Assembly (NCBI GenBank): GCA_959347315.1
Contig: OY365810.1
Location: forward strand, 32,831,150-32,895,149
Reading direction: 5' to 3'
Length of the DNA stretch: 64,000 nt
DNA from: Bimastos eiseni
Lineage: Eukaryota; Annelida; Clitellata; Crassiclitellata; Lumbricidae
Shown here: positions 33,780 to 46,130 of the stretch, piece by piece
How positions within the stretch are numbered: position 1 is the stretch's first letter
Layout: each line of letters starts with the position of its first letter
Notes under the pieces: generated by a model
The model's database searches: none
Told to the model about the DNA's origin: nothing
The model's input: the letters and a program-made list of their open reading frames with translations, nothing else
Translations under genes and position numbers: made by a program

Positions 33780-36058
33780 GTGAACTGAGGCAATACGGGA
33801 TAATAGGCCTACGGCATTGTTGAGGCTTAAAGTCGGTGATGTCTATGGCTTTATGTGCTACATCATTTTAGGCCTACGTATAATCTTCAACCACGCATAA
33901 ACAATTCTGCGTACACAAAGCGAATGTTTAATGGTCCGTCATGCATTGCTTCGCAAGCGCGGCGTAGGCTAGGCATAATGCAGCTGAATGTTATGCAGGG
34001 CCCCTTGTTTCGTTGTCATATACGGCAAAGCATAGCCGCTTTCCGATACTACGGCTCCTATGCTGTTAGGACTATTGTGGTGCCAGTTCCAAGCCTTGGT
34101 GAAGGAGGAGGGCGAAGTCAACTGCCCTGGCAACCGAAGGTTATCGTCACACACTGACAACTTTTGTATACTAACTCTTTAATTAAGCACTCTGAACATA
34201 GGCGGAGACTTGCATCTGAGCTTGGGGGACCGTGTGACAAAGATTTAGTTACCATCACTTCCACTGAGAAGAGCAATGTCTAAGCTGACTGATTTTCTGG
34301 ATAAAGACCTGATTAAGACTTTATTTATAGAGTCATCGATGATGCCTTTTGCATTAGACTTTGTAGCGGCAGAAATTACTATAACTATCATTACAGACCC
34401 ATGTCACATTATAATTAAGTATATCCTATCTGTCAACATATTAATTCTAGAGCCTTGCAATGGTCACAGCATTGACTAATTAATAATCTTCAGCTGAAAT
34501 GCAGTACTCAGCCTCCAATGTTTCCTTGCTGTTATGGTCTACCTGGCTTGGCGAGAAGTTGACGATTTCATGCGACGATGCAATGCAACCTGAACTATTG
34601 AGAAGTCCGCGGGAGAGGTGAAGATATAAGCCAGTAGTGGTAATCTGCCACTAATCCAGTTTCCACATATTTAATTCAATTCGCCTAGTGTTGATGAATT
34701 GTGTTTAAGGGTCTGCTTGAAGATCACAACTAGGCCTAATGGCAACGGATGTCAGGTCGTCGATGTTGACGCGTCACCCTAAGAGTTCTTCGTAGGCCTA
34801 CACAAGATAATGAAATGTAAAATTAATGATAAGCTTTCTTTAGCGATTGCCTCAACAATGCCGTAGGCCTGCTATCCCGTATTTCCTCAATTCGAACGAG
34901 TTGATAGGGTGAAATACTCCAGGACCGAGGTGACGAGGTTCGTTTTAATGAATTATATATAGGCTATAGTCTGCAATTAATGAAAATCATCACCATTTCT
35001 CTGGATTTAGGCCCATAGGCCTTCATTTAAGATTAGGCTAGGCTACTAGCTAGTGGAGGCCCATGTCGAGATTTGGCCGAATTCAGAGAGTGATGCCAAG
35101 GTAGGTATCAACTGAAAGCCGACACAGGCCTACAGCTGAATTGGAATAAAAAAATTGGGAATTTTCGAACTGAATTTACTTAAATATCACTGACTATTGG
35201 ACTGCATAGGCCTACAAGTTTATGGCAGGTCGTTTATTTGTACAAAATTGTGTGGCTGCTGCACAAAAGCGGAGGTCAAATTCCCCATGGTCTGCCAACC
35301 CCGTTTTACCAATCACTTTCATGATATTGATAACCCAGAACTCTTGAGTCAACGCATAGAGGTAGACCTCCGACATATTCAGTGATTCGCTTTGTTTATA
35401 ACGAGAACAAAGCATCTTCTTTAAAATAAAGGTGTCTGCAAAGACATGCTAAGCTATTTTGAAAGATGCGCTTGCAAGCAGATCCTAAGAATAGGCCTAC
35501 GTCTTGGTTCCATAATCCTTAAAGACCGCATGCATGATAATTATAATTCTGGTGTCACGTGCATAAGTTGTAGGCTTTAATCAATTAAACACGCGATTTA
35601 AGTGTGCACCGCATGCTTAAGTAATAGTTCTTTCGCTAGATGGCTACTGAAGGCTCAATATTATCACTGTGTTTGTTTCTGTGGCAAACCTGATTTTTAA
35701 GAATTAAATGACGATTCCTTATTAAAGTTGAATTTTTTTATTTGCACCTAGTATTTTATCTGGTTAAACTGCGCTGACATGCATATTTTATTACGGACTA
35801 TTTGGAACGTCGGTGGAATGGTACAATATTTTGATGACGTTATCTGCCAGATGTTGCTTTCGATTTCCCATCTGCTGGACTATACCCAGCTCGGTCATTT
35901 GAGACAGCGTCGATGAAGCGCACATAAAAGTTTTAACAATCGATGCCGTTTTCTTAAGGAATAAGATCTGTAAAAGCTCTTTAGCAAATTTTCCGTTCGA
36001 ATTTTGTTGACATCTATCGACTATTTCAGAGCGATTAATAAGACATCTACGGAGCAAG
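33780..36058. other. Intergenic and presumed upstream region of the tetraspanin gene
   Basis: No supported gene. It holds many TAGGCCTA octamers and the second copy of a diverged duplicated block (35255-35650). The tetraspanin promoter should lie near its right end, but I see no clear TATA box. Confidence 0.4.
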
Positions 36059-36121
36059 ATGGTTGAGGGTGGATTGAAATGCGTGAAATATCTGCTGTTC
36101 ATCTTTAATCTGTTGTTTTTC
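36059..36121 (+). CDS. CD63: Tetraspanin exon 1
   Basis: 63 nt from the ATG to TTTTTC, followed by donor GTAAGT. Encodes the N terminus and the start of TM1. MVEGGLKCVK matches the CD63-type start. Confidence 0.88.
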
Positions 36122-39100
36122 GTAAGTTTTTTGTGCTCATTCGTGGAAAGTGGTGTTAAATCTGTGTGTTTTTAATGTTGAACTTCAGACATAATTAGTT
36201 AAACTTGAGCTAGGACGAATTTCGTCATAGAGCTCTATAGAAGGCGGACACAATACAGGATGTTACAGAGGGTGTGACCCAGATGCAGCACATGTATTGA
36301 ATTTTGTGGGCACTGTCATTGAGCACATTAATCCTGCAAGCATGTTTGCTCTATGATTGTATACTACTTGACATATTGTATACGAAAATTGGAATAAATT
36401 TAATACAGAGGAGAGCGACGAAAATGATAAAAGGATACACAAATCTAAAATACGAAGATAGATTGGAAAGATATGGACTGACAACAATGGAGAGAAGAAG
36501 AACAAGAGGAGACTTGATTGACACAATAGTGACAGGAAAGGACACACTGCCAGCACAAAAGTTTTTCACATTCACCTTAGACAATAAAATAAGAGTACAC
36601 GGATACAAAATATATGAAAACTGGAAGGCATATGGATGCAAAGATTTTATAGCTCTAGGGTGATAAACGCATGGAACAATTTAGATGAAGAGATTGTTGC
36701 AGTAGACTCAGTAAAGACACTCAGGGAGAGACTGAAGAAATTTGGGTATTAGAAAGAAGTAACGAGGAAACAAAAGAGGAAAAAGGAGTGATTCTTATAC
36801 AGAGGTGATCTTATGAATCGCTATAATATACATTATGTTATATGTAATCTTTGTGGACAGTATACAGTCAATGTACTTATCATAGCTGAGTAGGTTTAGG
36901 GGTGGAGGTGGAGCAATAATCTTGAACCAATTTTTACCCCACCTCACAAATGTCATACAAAAATGAAGTCAATAACACTTTACACTGATAGCTGTAACTT
37001 TGGGTTTGGTTTGAGGTTGTCTGCTCGTTTTCTTAGTGCTGCAATAAACATTTTTCAGTCTCTGTCAAACACTACATGCCAGTTGTTTTCTCAAAATGTT
37101 CTGATGTCTAATGTAGCGTAAGTGTGTGAAAGTGTCTGGTTACCTGTGTCTAGATTTCTGGGCTGCTGTTGATCATAATTGGAGCTGTGATCTTGACTAA
37201 CTTCCAACATTTGTTAGCTGGGTTTGGAGGAGGCAATGTTCCTGCGGCCATTCTACTAATTGTGGTTGGAGCTATGATCTTCATCGTTGCTTTCTTTGGT
37301 TGCTGTGGTGCAATTCGAGAAAACTATTGCATGATTGTTACGGTAAGTTGCACGATTATTACGGTAGGTTTGTCGTCTGAGTTTGCTTATCGTTTTGTCA
37401 TTCTGAGAATTCGTAAAAGTGCATTTACTTGAATTAGTCTTGCAGCAAAATGGACTAATTTTTTTATAATAATTTTTTTATATTATATGAAAAGATTTAT
37501 TTTTAATGCTTCATAAGATGCCAATCGTTCTGAACTTTGTTGGGAGTGATGAATTTCTGAGGCATACACTCGTCCATGGATTTGCATGAATTGGCGTATT
37601 TAGCGGTTTGCGGGTTCAAACCCCCAAAATAAATGCATTAGTAAATGCAGTTATAAATTAGTGTAATGAAAAACTAAACATGTAGGGAAATGTGACCATG
37701 TCCAATGGAAACTCCCAAAAACTAAGACAATCCACTCAAAATATTTTTCTGGCTATGCTCCTGTGTGCATGCTTATGAAATTACACAGAAAATGATTTGT
37801 GGTGTTATGTTCTGAATGTGTTTTTGTTTTAGTTTGCTGCATTTCTTTGCCTTGTCCTTATTGTTGAATTTGCTGCAGCCATTGCAGCATTTGCAATGAG
37901 AAATAAGGTTAGTCTGTGATTTTCAACCGTAGCTGATGAAAGATTGTCTCCTTCGAAAACTATTCACTCATTAAACATTATTCGCCTGCAGTTAAATTAA
38001 ATTATTTATCTGCAAATTCAAAATGCCGTTCCAATAAATCTTTTGCATTTTTTCATTTATTTATATAACCTGAAAGACTTAAAGTCCATGTTCCAATAAG
38101 CTTTTACATCAGTACATATTTACTCAGTGGTGCCTAATCCAGTTTCACCATGGCGACTTAGTCTTGCTTTAGTGTCGAAAATAAATTTCTTTTAATGTTT
38201 AGGTTTTCAATTGATTTGATTCTTAATCATTATTAATGAAGTGAGAATTTATGATCACAATTGTTAAATCTGTTCCCTCTGTATTGATGATGATTAAGAA
38301 TCATTTTTGTTAATTTTTACAATTAGTTTAGTCACTTATTTGTTATGAGTGTGAATCAGCAATCTTTAATTATGATTATGATTAGAGATTAATAATCTGC
38401 TGTGATTGTTTTAATGGATAACTGCTCTGTTAAGCCTGAAATTGCTGATCTGTTATTAAATTATCATGATTATAAATTTTGCTTATCTCTTATATCCAGC
38501 TGAGAGGTGTTGTTGAGCAAGTCCTAGGAAGCAACATCGATCAGTATTTAAATAATGAGGATGTCACCATTTCCTGGGATAATATGCAGACACAGGTGAT
38601 TGATTAACAGTTGTGAATTTTCTTCATTTAATTAAAAATGTGGCATTAGATATTGTATTGGGTTGTATTGTATTTACATATTTCTAAAATGCCTCTTACA
38701 GTACAACCTAATCAGTGCAAATAGCCCTGCAGGAAGTGTGAAATCTTAAGAGTGAGCAGAAATAGATGTACCCCTATGATCTCAACTGAGAGGTACAGAA
38801 GTACCCCCCAATTATGATCAAAAATCGAGTCATAGAGGGAATATCGTTACAAAGCAAAGGTCCAGCAGACACATAGACACGGTTTTGGGCAGGAACATTC
38901 CAACATACCAGAAGGTCTAAAGAGCAGAGAGGGCAACCACAGCGAAGCTGAAAGAGTGTGACAATTCAGTTCACAGAGATAGCATGGAGCCGACCGAAAA
39001 ATTATTTGGAAGTAGGGAAAAAGAACTTTTAACTCCCATGCTATGAGCAGAAGCCAGTGTAAGTGCTCGGTCATGAAGGTCTAGATATGTGGGAAATGAG

Positions 39101-40634
39101 GAAGGTAAGCAATGAGACGAGCAACTGAATTTAGCACCAATTGAAGAGGTGGCTGGCGAGATTTTGGAAGACCAATAAGTAATGGCAATCTATTGATGAG
39201 CAAATAAATGCATGAACCATAGAGGCAAATGTGGAGGAGGGAATCGATCACCTGACTGCTCAATGATGTCGCAGCTAATACAAACTAGACGAGAGAGTTT
39301 AGAAATGTGTTCAGCAAGCGAATGAGTACTGTCAGAGATAAGACCCAAGTTGCAAACACTAGTTGAGAAGGCGAATATATAAAATAGGTCATCTATAGTC
39401 TAGTTTAAAGAGTTGCTAAGGGTTGCCAAGTCAGATCAGCTGAGTTTTTGTAGAATTGGGCGAGAGAGAGAGCGGAGAGAGAGAAACAGAGAGAGAGAGA
39501 TAGACAGAGTGATATATAGAGAGAGACTGAGAGAAAGAGGGAGAGAGAAAGAGATAGGGGGAGAGAGATCGAGAGATCTTATTAAGGCATCCGGCAATGA
39601 AGTTCTGAAGAAAGGAACTCAATAGAATGAAACGAAGATAATACATATATTTCATTAGGGTAGCCCAAGAAGGAGTGACACCTGAAACCTTTTGTTTGAA
39701 ATTAGGAACTGGTGTTTGACACAATGCCTTCCAACACTGGACTGAGGAATGGTTCCTGCACTCTTTTTGAGCAGGCTCTTTGTTTATTTATTTAATTCAT
39801 TTATTCTGAAATTTGATATCGCCTTCTTTCAAAATGTTTTCAGAAGTGCACATGCCTCGACGGCGCACTTGCAGTTGTACTGCAGAGCAATTGTGCATGA
39901 AAAACTTGCTCAAGGTCCCAACACAGTGACTGACGCCTCGGACGAGGGCCGAACCCACACACTCGACGCACACTGAGCGTCATGGGCCGACCGCTCTAAC
40001 CAATTGGTCATTCATTCATTCATTTTCCAAAATTTGATACCGCCCTTTTTCCAACATCTTTTTGCTCAAAAGTGCATACACACGCCTCGACGGCGCAATT
40101 CCAGTTGTACTACAGAGCAATGGTGCACGAAGGACTTGCTCAAGGTCCCTACACAGTGACGCCCCGGACGAGGCTTGAACCCACGTGCTCAGCACACGCT
40201 GAACGTTACGGGCTGACCGCTCTAACCGATCGGCCACTGTGCCACACCACAGTCAACGTGTTACACATGTACATTTGTATAGATTGCCTGTGATCTTATG
40301 CTCTTAGTTAGCCCTCTTTGAAGCATCAAAGAGGGTTAAGAGCATTTGACCTGAGACTTGTCCATGTAGAGTAAATGTCTGACAGAAGAGATAAGAGAGC
40401 AGTTCCAGTAGAATGATGAGCTCTAAAGCCAGATTGCCTGGACAGAAAAATACCAGACGGCTCAAGATTAGTCAGAGGCTGTAAAGAAACAAGTCGCTCC
40501 AAAGTCTTTGAAAGGAAAGAAGATTAGATACAGAGCGATAAGTTTGTTATATATGCTTGGATCCAAATTCGACTTCTTAAGAGTTGGGCTAAATGGCATG
40601 CTTCTGAGAGAAAGGCAGATGGCCTTCAAAGAGC

Positions 40635-40692
<58 letters not shown>

Positions 40693-43600
40693 GCAGAGAC
40701 TATGGTTAGTGAGTGAGTAAGTATATTCTTTAATCAGACATTTACGCACAACATGTACGCTGTACATAGAAAATTTAACAACTACGAATAAAAACATCTA
40801 TGTACAATTATACATATTCGAAAGCATAGAAATTGATTAAATGCCGGATAGTGACTAAAGGCCGGGCGGGAGGAAAAGTCAATGGGGATTAAAGCGCTGA
40901 TATAATAATCTAATAATGAAACTACACGAGGTAAAATCATCAGCCCGGGAATAGACCTGTTGTGATCACGAGGATGAAGCTGGTGCTCCAAAGTCCTAAT
41001 AGGAGGAAGAAGATTCCCTAGAATGTGGATGGGATTAGAGAGGGTGAATTTGTTGCTTAAGTGAAACTTTTTCTGTGTTAAATTTTTATCAAAGTTTGTG
41101 TGAGACTTCAGGATGGACTTTTGTGCTACATGTGAAGCGTGAGAAGTTGAGGAACTGTCGATGTTTGCACTTAAGTTATTGTATTGTAAGGTGTTCTTGT
41201 TAAGAAGATTCCCTGTTGATTGATGCCTTGTATGTTATTATGACAACACTTTTGAAGTGTTTTCATTTGATACACTTTTTCATTTTGATACACTTGTCCG
41301 ATTGTAAACTTGGTTTTTATATTGTGCTGTGATATCCGATTTTTTATTTGATCGGTCTAAATTACAGAACTGAAGGTCAATGCTTTCTAAAATGCATGGC
41401 AAACTAATTTCTGTTGTCGCAGAAGTTTAAAGAATATATACCATTATCTTTAGTCTGTGTTCTTTAGCTGTTTCTGCTTCCATCTTGCTTTTTCTTAGCT
41501 CCACTGCTGTGGAACAGTTAACTATACTAACTGGCGTTCAAATTCTCACCTGAATATGTCGGTGCCTGAGACCTGCTGCCTTGAAAAGAATTGCAATGTT
41601 ACTGGAATGGCAGCTGCTCCACCAGCTTATGCAAGCAATGTCATCTACACATATGTGAGTTTATAAATTTAACCCATGTTGCACACTGTTTGTGTTAACC
41701 CTGATGAATAAGCTATTGCCCTGTGCTTTACTTTCAAGGCTAAAGTATAATTACAATTATTGAATGGGATGGAATGTAATGTAACAGAATGTTGTATCAT
41801 TCAATGAGACGAATTTATAGCACCTATACAGGCAAGTGACATTGATAACAATGAAAATGTCAACAAAGGAATTGGTCTCCCTCTTGAAAGCTGTCTATAG
41901 AGAATTTGACAATCCAGAAAGTCCAATAATTCCTTGCTTTATAATCCTGAGTAGTTATTAGTGTGATACTTATGTTTGTATCCTCTGTGGTAATTTAAAT
42001 AACGAATGAGGGAATTAAGTTCATTCGTTCGTTCATTATGATGATTTGTATATCACCTTTGTTTTTCGAGGTTAGTACTTCACAGGAGCGCTTCTGGCCC
42101 AAATGTGCTCGAAGAGGACCAATTTCCGATTGCAATAGTGCAATAGTTCATTTGGGAAGGGACACTGGGAAGCAGGGCCTATGGAGGGCCTAGAACAACA
42201 GCAGTGTTTGAACAATGGATACTTTTTCTCAATAGTATGCATGGATGGGAAATCTTTTGTTTACCAAGCAGCTCTGTGGTTTGTTCTGTTCTGGATGTAA
42301 CTGTTTGCAAACTCAAGGAGACCTTAGGAAAGGAAATGAGTGGAGACCATTCAAATCCTTAGGAAACATTGGCAAATGAGCTTGCAGACCTACAGAAAAT
42401 CATTATATAAATTAATTATTATAAAAATATATAATGATTTACTAAGTGATTTACTTAATGAATAGTTGGGTGATTGGTGTAATTAACTACTAAGTGATTA
42501 ACCTAAAGAATAATTGAGCTGTCAATCTAGGAAATGATTGAGTGATTGACCAATTTATCTCTTGTATCATTAAATGATTGATTGTTGTGCTGTATTAAAA
42601 AAAAATGATTGATGGATTGATTCTGGTCAACTCTTCCCTAATCCCAATTTTCGCCAATTTTAGAGTTAGACGGTTGTTGAATAAGAATCTTGAGCTGTGT
42701 TGGGAATGCATTATTTGTCTGTGCCACTGATCAAAGTTTTTCATTAGATTGTCTTGCTTAATAAATGGTAAATAAATGCATAAATCCTGATGCGTCTTAT
42801 TGCTTTGATTGAATATTTAGGGTTGTATTGATATGCTGAGTGAATGGGCAGTTAGCAATGTGTTTATCATTGGAGGAGTTGCTGCTGGACTTACCTTTGT
42901 GCAGGTAAGGGGTGATTTTAAAACTGATCCTGGAGTGTCTTGTTTTTATTTCCCTTTAATATTTCAGGACTATTTCTACTGCATTGTGGTTCCTGACGGG
43001 GGGGCAGTCTTTTTAATTGTGTGATTCAAGAGGTGGATGTGTTTCCCGGTAAAGAAACATGTTTCAGGATTTATTCTCCAATTGAATTTCACATGAACTT
43101 ATTTGTGAATGAATTTATTGACCTTGAGGGGTTGATTAAAGGTCAATGAATTTATGTACAAATAAATTCAAAGGGGTAAGAAAATGTTGTCGTATTGTAA
43201 GTTTTTGTCTTTGATGAAAACAGTTGAAGTTCTGATTATTAATATCTTTTATTAATTGGCAGTTTATTAATTTAGTAATTAAATTTTTATTAATTAGCAA
43301 CAGAGGATCAGGCTGCTAAAAAATCGTTTGAATGTTATTATGGGGATCTGGCACACCACACCATACACATGTTTGGCACCCAGGATGAATTTGGGAAATG
43401 CCTGATTGCCTGTCTCTGTAATTTTATTTTTTATTTTTTAGCTTTTCATAGGCCTAGTGAATGAATAGCAGCAAAGACTGTAAAATGTTTGTTGTGTTTG
43501 TGTGAGTCGTGTGTCCTGCATAGGATGCATATTATATAAACAAACCAACAGCAGATGTGATACATTTTATTCATCTTCTATTGATTTGTTTCATAATTAT

Positions 43601-43865
43601 AATGGTTCCATAATATTTATTGTTCCCAAAGTATTACAACAACAAAGCTGTTCAGCTTACAAAAAGCAGGAAAGAGCAAGGGAAGAGAGAACCCCAAAGG
43701 GACTGAAGTCCTGCTCCAGGGGTCAACCTCATGTAAAAAAGAAAAGATGTGAGGTTGAAGATTGGAACATATTTTGATACAATGCTGTTCTTATGATAGA
43801 TTGTTGGAATAATCTTAGCCATATGCCTGGCAAGAGGTATCAAAGAGAAGTACGAAATTGTCTAA
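36059..43865 (+). CDS. CD63: CD63-like tetraspanin, seven coding exons
   Basis: Seven exons joined at good GT..AG sites, all in phase 0, give about 242 residues, close to vertebrate CD63 (238). Order: short cytosolic N terminus (MVEGGLKCVKYLLFIFNLLF into TM1); TM2 with FFGCCGAIRENYCMIV; TM3 (AAFLCLVLIVEFAAAIAAFA); a large extracellular loop with the CCG motif (LHCCG), PETCC, a further Cys and YGC, six cysteines in all, plus N-glycosylation sites (NYT, NMS, NVT); TM4; and a C-terminal YEIV. The ending fits a YxxPhi sorting signal like that of CD63, which directs it to late endosomes and lysosomes. Tetraspanins organise membrane microdomains and cargo of multivesicular bodies. Introns carry LINE fragments and two SINEs. 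A splice donor 10 bases after the stop suggests a 3'UTR intron. Assignment to CD63 rather than another tetraspanin rests on the N terminus, exon pattern and tail. Confidence 0.9.
36380..36760 (+). mobile_element. LINE 3' fragment in tetraspanin intron 1
   Basis: The + frame contains IQRRATKMIKGYTNLKYEDR, LERYGLTTMERRRTRGDLID and, after a stop, AWNNLDEEIV. These are the C-terminal blocks of a CR1-type LINE reverse transcriptase. No catalytic domain is present. Confidence 0.75.
37154..37342 (+). CDS. CD63: Tetraspanin exon 2
   Basis: 189 nt, acceptor CTGTGTCTAG, donor GTAAGT. Encodes the end of TM1, the small extracellular loop, TM2 and the conserved GCCGAIRENYCM turn. Confidence 0.92.
37833..37907 (+). 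CDS. CD63: Tetraspanin exon 3
   Basis: 75 nt, acceptor TTTTGTTTTAG, donor GTTAGT. Encodes TM3 (FAAFLCLVLIVEFAAAIAAF) and its basic end. Confidence 0.9.
38500..38595 (+). CDS. CD63: Tetraspanin exon 4
   Basis: 96 nt, acceptor TTATATCCAG, donor GTGATT. Encodes the first part of the large extracellular loop, ending SWDNMQTQ just before the CCG motif. Confidence 0.88.
38820..39440 (-). mobile_element. LINE RT C-terminal fragment in tetraspanin intron 4
   Basis: On the - strand, CNLGLISDSTHSLAEHISKL, QLVLNSVARLIAYLPHF and LHWLLLIAWELKVLF correspond to the post-YADD blocks of CR1-like LINEs, with stops between them. It is old and broken. Confidence 0.65.
39455..39575. repeat. GA-rich microsatellite
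   Basis: Imperfect (GA)n with interspersed gata and gggaga units. Confidence 0.85.
39800..40010 (-). mobile_element. tRNA-derived SINE, copy 1
   Basis: In reverse complement the 5' part resembles a tRNA gene: an A-box-like ACCAATTGGTTAGAGCGG and a B-box-like GGGTTCGGCCC about 45 bases later. The body and AT-rich tail are shared with copies 2 and 3. Confidence 0.75.
40026..40245 (-). mobile_element. tRNA-derived SINE, copy 2
   Basis: In reverse complement: GTGGCCGATCGGTTAGAGCG (A box), then GGGTTCAAGCCTCG (B box), a unique body with GAGCAAAAAGATGTTGGAAA, and an (ATGA)n tail. It lies head to tail with copy 1, separated by that tail. Confidence 0.8.
40635..40692. repeat. (AT)n microsatellite
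   Basis: About 55 bases of alternating AT in intron 4 of the tetraspanin gene. Confidence 0.95.
41499..41654 (+). CDS. CD63: Tetraspanin exon 5
   Basis: 156 nt, acceptor TTTTTCTTAG, donor GTGAGT. Encodes the variable part of the large loop: LHCCGTVNYTNW, PETCCLEKNC, NVT. It holds five of the six loop cysteines. Confidence 0.92.
42821..42904 (+). CDS. CD63: Tetraspanin exon 6
   Basis: 84 nt, acceptor AATATTTAG, donor GTAAGG. Encodes GCIDMLSEWAVSNV (last loop cysteine) and most of TM4. Confidence 0.92.
43800..43865 (+). CDS. CD63: Tetraspanin exon 7 (coding end)
   Basis: 66 nt including TAA, acceptor TTATGATAG. Encodes the end of TM4 and the cytosolic tail ARGIKEKYEIV, a YxxPhi motif. Confidence 0.9.
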   Translation: MVGIILAICLARGIKEKYEIV

Positions 43866-44569
43866 TTCTCACTGGTAAGTAAATTTTAAAATTCCTTTCC
43901 ATGGTGGTATCTAGTCTTTTTTCCATAATAGTATTCCACCAGGATCTTTACCATCTATTTGTTTGCTTGTACTTTAGTTATATGTGCATGTTCATTGATC
44001 TAATGACATGCTGTTTCAGGTATCATCATTATTATTATTATTCAACAGTTTAACGACTTTAAGGTTTTTGATGTACATGTATTTCAGTTCATTTTATAAA
44101 ACATTTGTAATTCATTTTCTTTCTGTTTTCTTTTTAAAGATTTAATTTCTGGCATTTTGCTGAGATGACAATATTTGAGCATTGTTTGTTGTAGATCTTT
44201 CATGACATTAATATCATTCATATTTAAACGTATCTAGTTTCTATATACACATGCATGTGCATATGGTAATTATTCATTAACCATTTGCCTTTGTTCATTT
44301 TGGCCTGAAGGCTCTTTCGGCTCTTTTTTGACCGCGTCTGGTATCGTATCTGTGTGTTAATAAATAAATAAATAAATAAATAAGGCCGTGTGATGACCTG
44401 CTGTGTCTTGTGCATGCCTTGTGACTAAATGAGTGAGTGGATAAATGAATTAAGGAATTTAACTGATGAGTGAATGAATGAATAAACAGCTTTATGTATT
44501 GAGTCAGAGGTGTTACTGGAAACATGTAGCTAAACTTTGATTGACATTTTTATTTTTTTATTTTACTTA

Positions 44570-44800
44570 TTCTGAAAATTGATATTGCCCTTCTTCCAAC
44601 ATCTTTTGCTCAGAAGTGCACACGAACTCGATGGCGAAATTGCAGTTGTTACTGCAGAGCAATTGTGCGTGAAGGACTTTCTCGAGATCCCCACACAGTG
44701 ACTGACGCCTCGGACGAGGGTCTAACCCACTCACTCAGAGGAGTCAGCGCACACTGGGGGTTACGAGCTGACCACTCTAACCAATCAGCCACCGTGCCAC
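44570..44800 (-). mobile_element. tRNA-derived SINE, copy 3
   Basis: Same body and orientation as copies 1 and 2. In reverse complement it begins GTGGCACGGTGGCTGATTGG and has a B-box-like GGGTTAGACCC. Confidence 0.75.
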
Positions 44801-45956
44801 ACTGCCTGATTGTATGACCATCACCTTGATAATGGTGTTATGGAGACACCAATTGGCACCGGTAATAATGGTGTTATAAATTGAACCACCATCTGGTACC
44901 TATGATAATGGTGATATGGATAATCACTTGATTATATTGGAATATATTAATTTGATATGAATACTTCTTGTTTGTTTGACAGATAGTCCAAGTGTCATCT
45001 GTGTGCTTGGTTACTGGTTTTCTCCTTCCAGCAGTCGAAACAAGGCAGATGAATGGCGTTTGTTGTTCTGTGCTTATCCAGAACTACTTATGTCGCTATT
45101 TTCAAAATTTTACACACAGTTTATGTTAAATAAGCACTAATGTTAACCTGATGTTCAACTTATATTTCATGTGCATGTGTATAAATAGTGTGCGTATTGT
45201 CAGAAAAATGGGAGTCGACAATTTGGGTAAGGATGGCTAAACAATTCTTTGAGGGTGATATTATAAAAATGTGTTTGTGTTATTTTTAACCATACTGTAA
45301 TTGGTCACTTGGACATATTTATGGATAAAGAGTAAACTACTGAGCACACGCATGTGTTTATGAGTAAGAATAGCTGAAAAAATTATATTTTGGAATATAC
45401 TGCAATATATGCTGCATGATATAAAATGTGTCAATGTCTTGTAAGCTCAGATTGTTCTTTGTTTTGTTTTTTGAAGTTGCAATTTGTGTATAAAGTTCTT
45501 TATATTTTTAAAATATTCTGATTTATAAACATTTGTAGATTTTGACATTTTACGACCATAAGCGACCTTAGGGGATATCACTCTTTCTGTTTGACGTGCC
45601 CCAAAGTTATGGCCCGTTATTGATGGGACGTGACGTAGACAGTATATAAAAGTGCAGCCAATGAAAGATTTCTGTTTAGAATCAAAGTTACTCTTAGTCA
45701 AAAAACTTCCATACATGAGAAGTTATATAGTTTGTGATTAAGTGACCAGCAAGTTCGAATGAATGCCAGCAAAACAAATATCATGAGAACATTTTTCTTA
45801 GATTTCTTTGTGGGAACTTGTGTATTTGTTTAAAGGGATTTGAGTATGCCATCATGTTTGATGCAGAATGTATGAAATCATTTAACTTCTGCATTATTCA
45901 TAAAATACTTTTTGTTGGTAGCTTCAAAAACCACTAATTTCATGTAAAGGGGTATG

Positions 45957-46130
45957 CTGCCATCCTGAGAAACTGTTTCCTTGGTGCCATCCTTTCCTTT
46001 AAAACCGTTTCCTGGGAAACATCCTTAGAAACCATTTCTTTGGTGCCATCCTTAAAAACCGTTTCCTTAGTGCCATCCTTAGGAACCATTTCCTTGGTGC
46101 CATCTTTAGAAACCATTTTCATTTTGCATG
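45957..46130. repeat. About 27-bp minisatellite
   Basis: Roughly six imperfect units of the type tgccatccttagaaaccatt plus tccttgg. Confidence 0.8.

Noticed and set aside
33516..33783. RSSVRPFV and TNERTDGR repeat proteins
   Set aside because: Translation of the GAAC/GGAC minisatellite and the (CA)n run.
37585..37790. Possible old transposon fragment (gggttcaaaccccc)
   Set aside because: Suggestive only; no ends or duplication seen.
39749..40293. Frames of about 70 residues through the SINE copies
   Set aside because: Similar frames appear in each SINE copy because the sequence is shared; no protein evidence.
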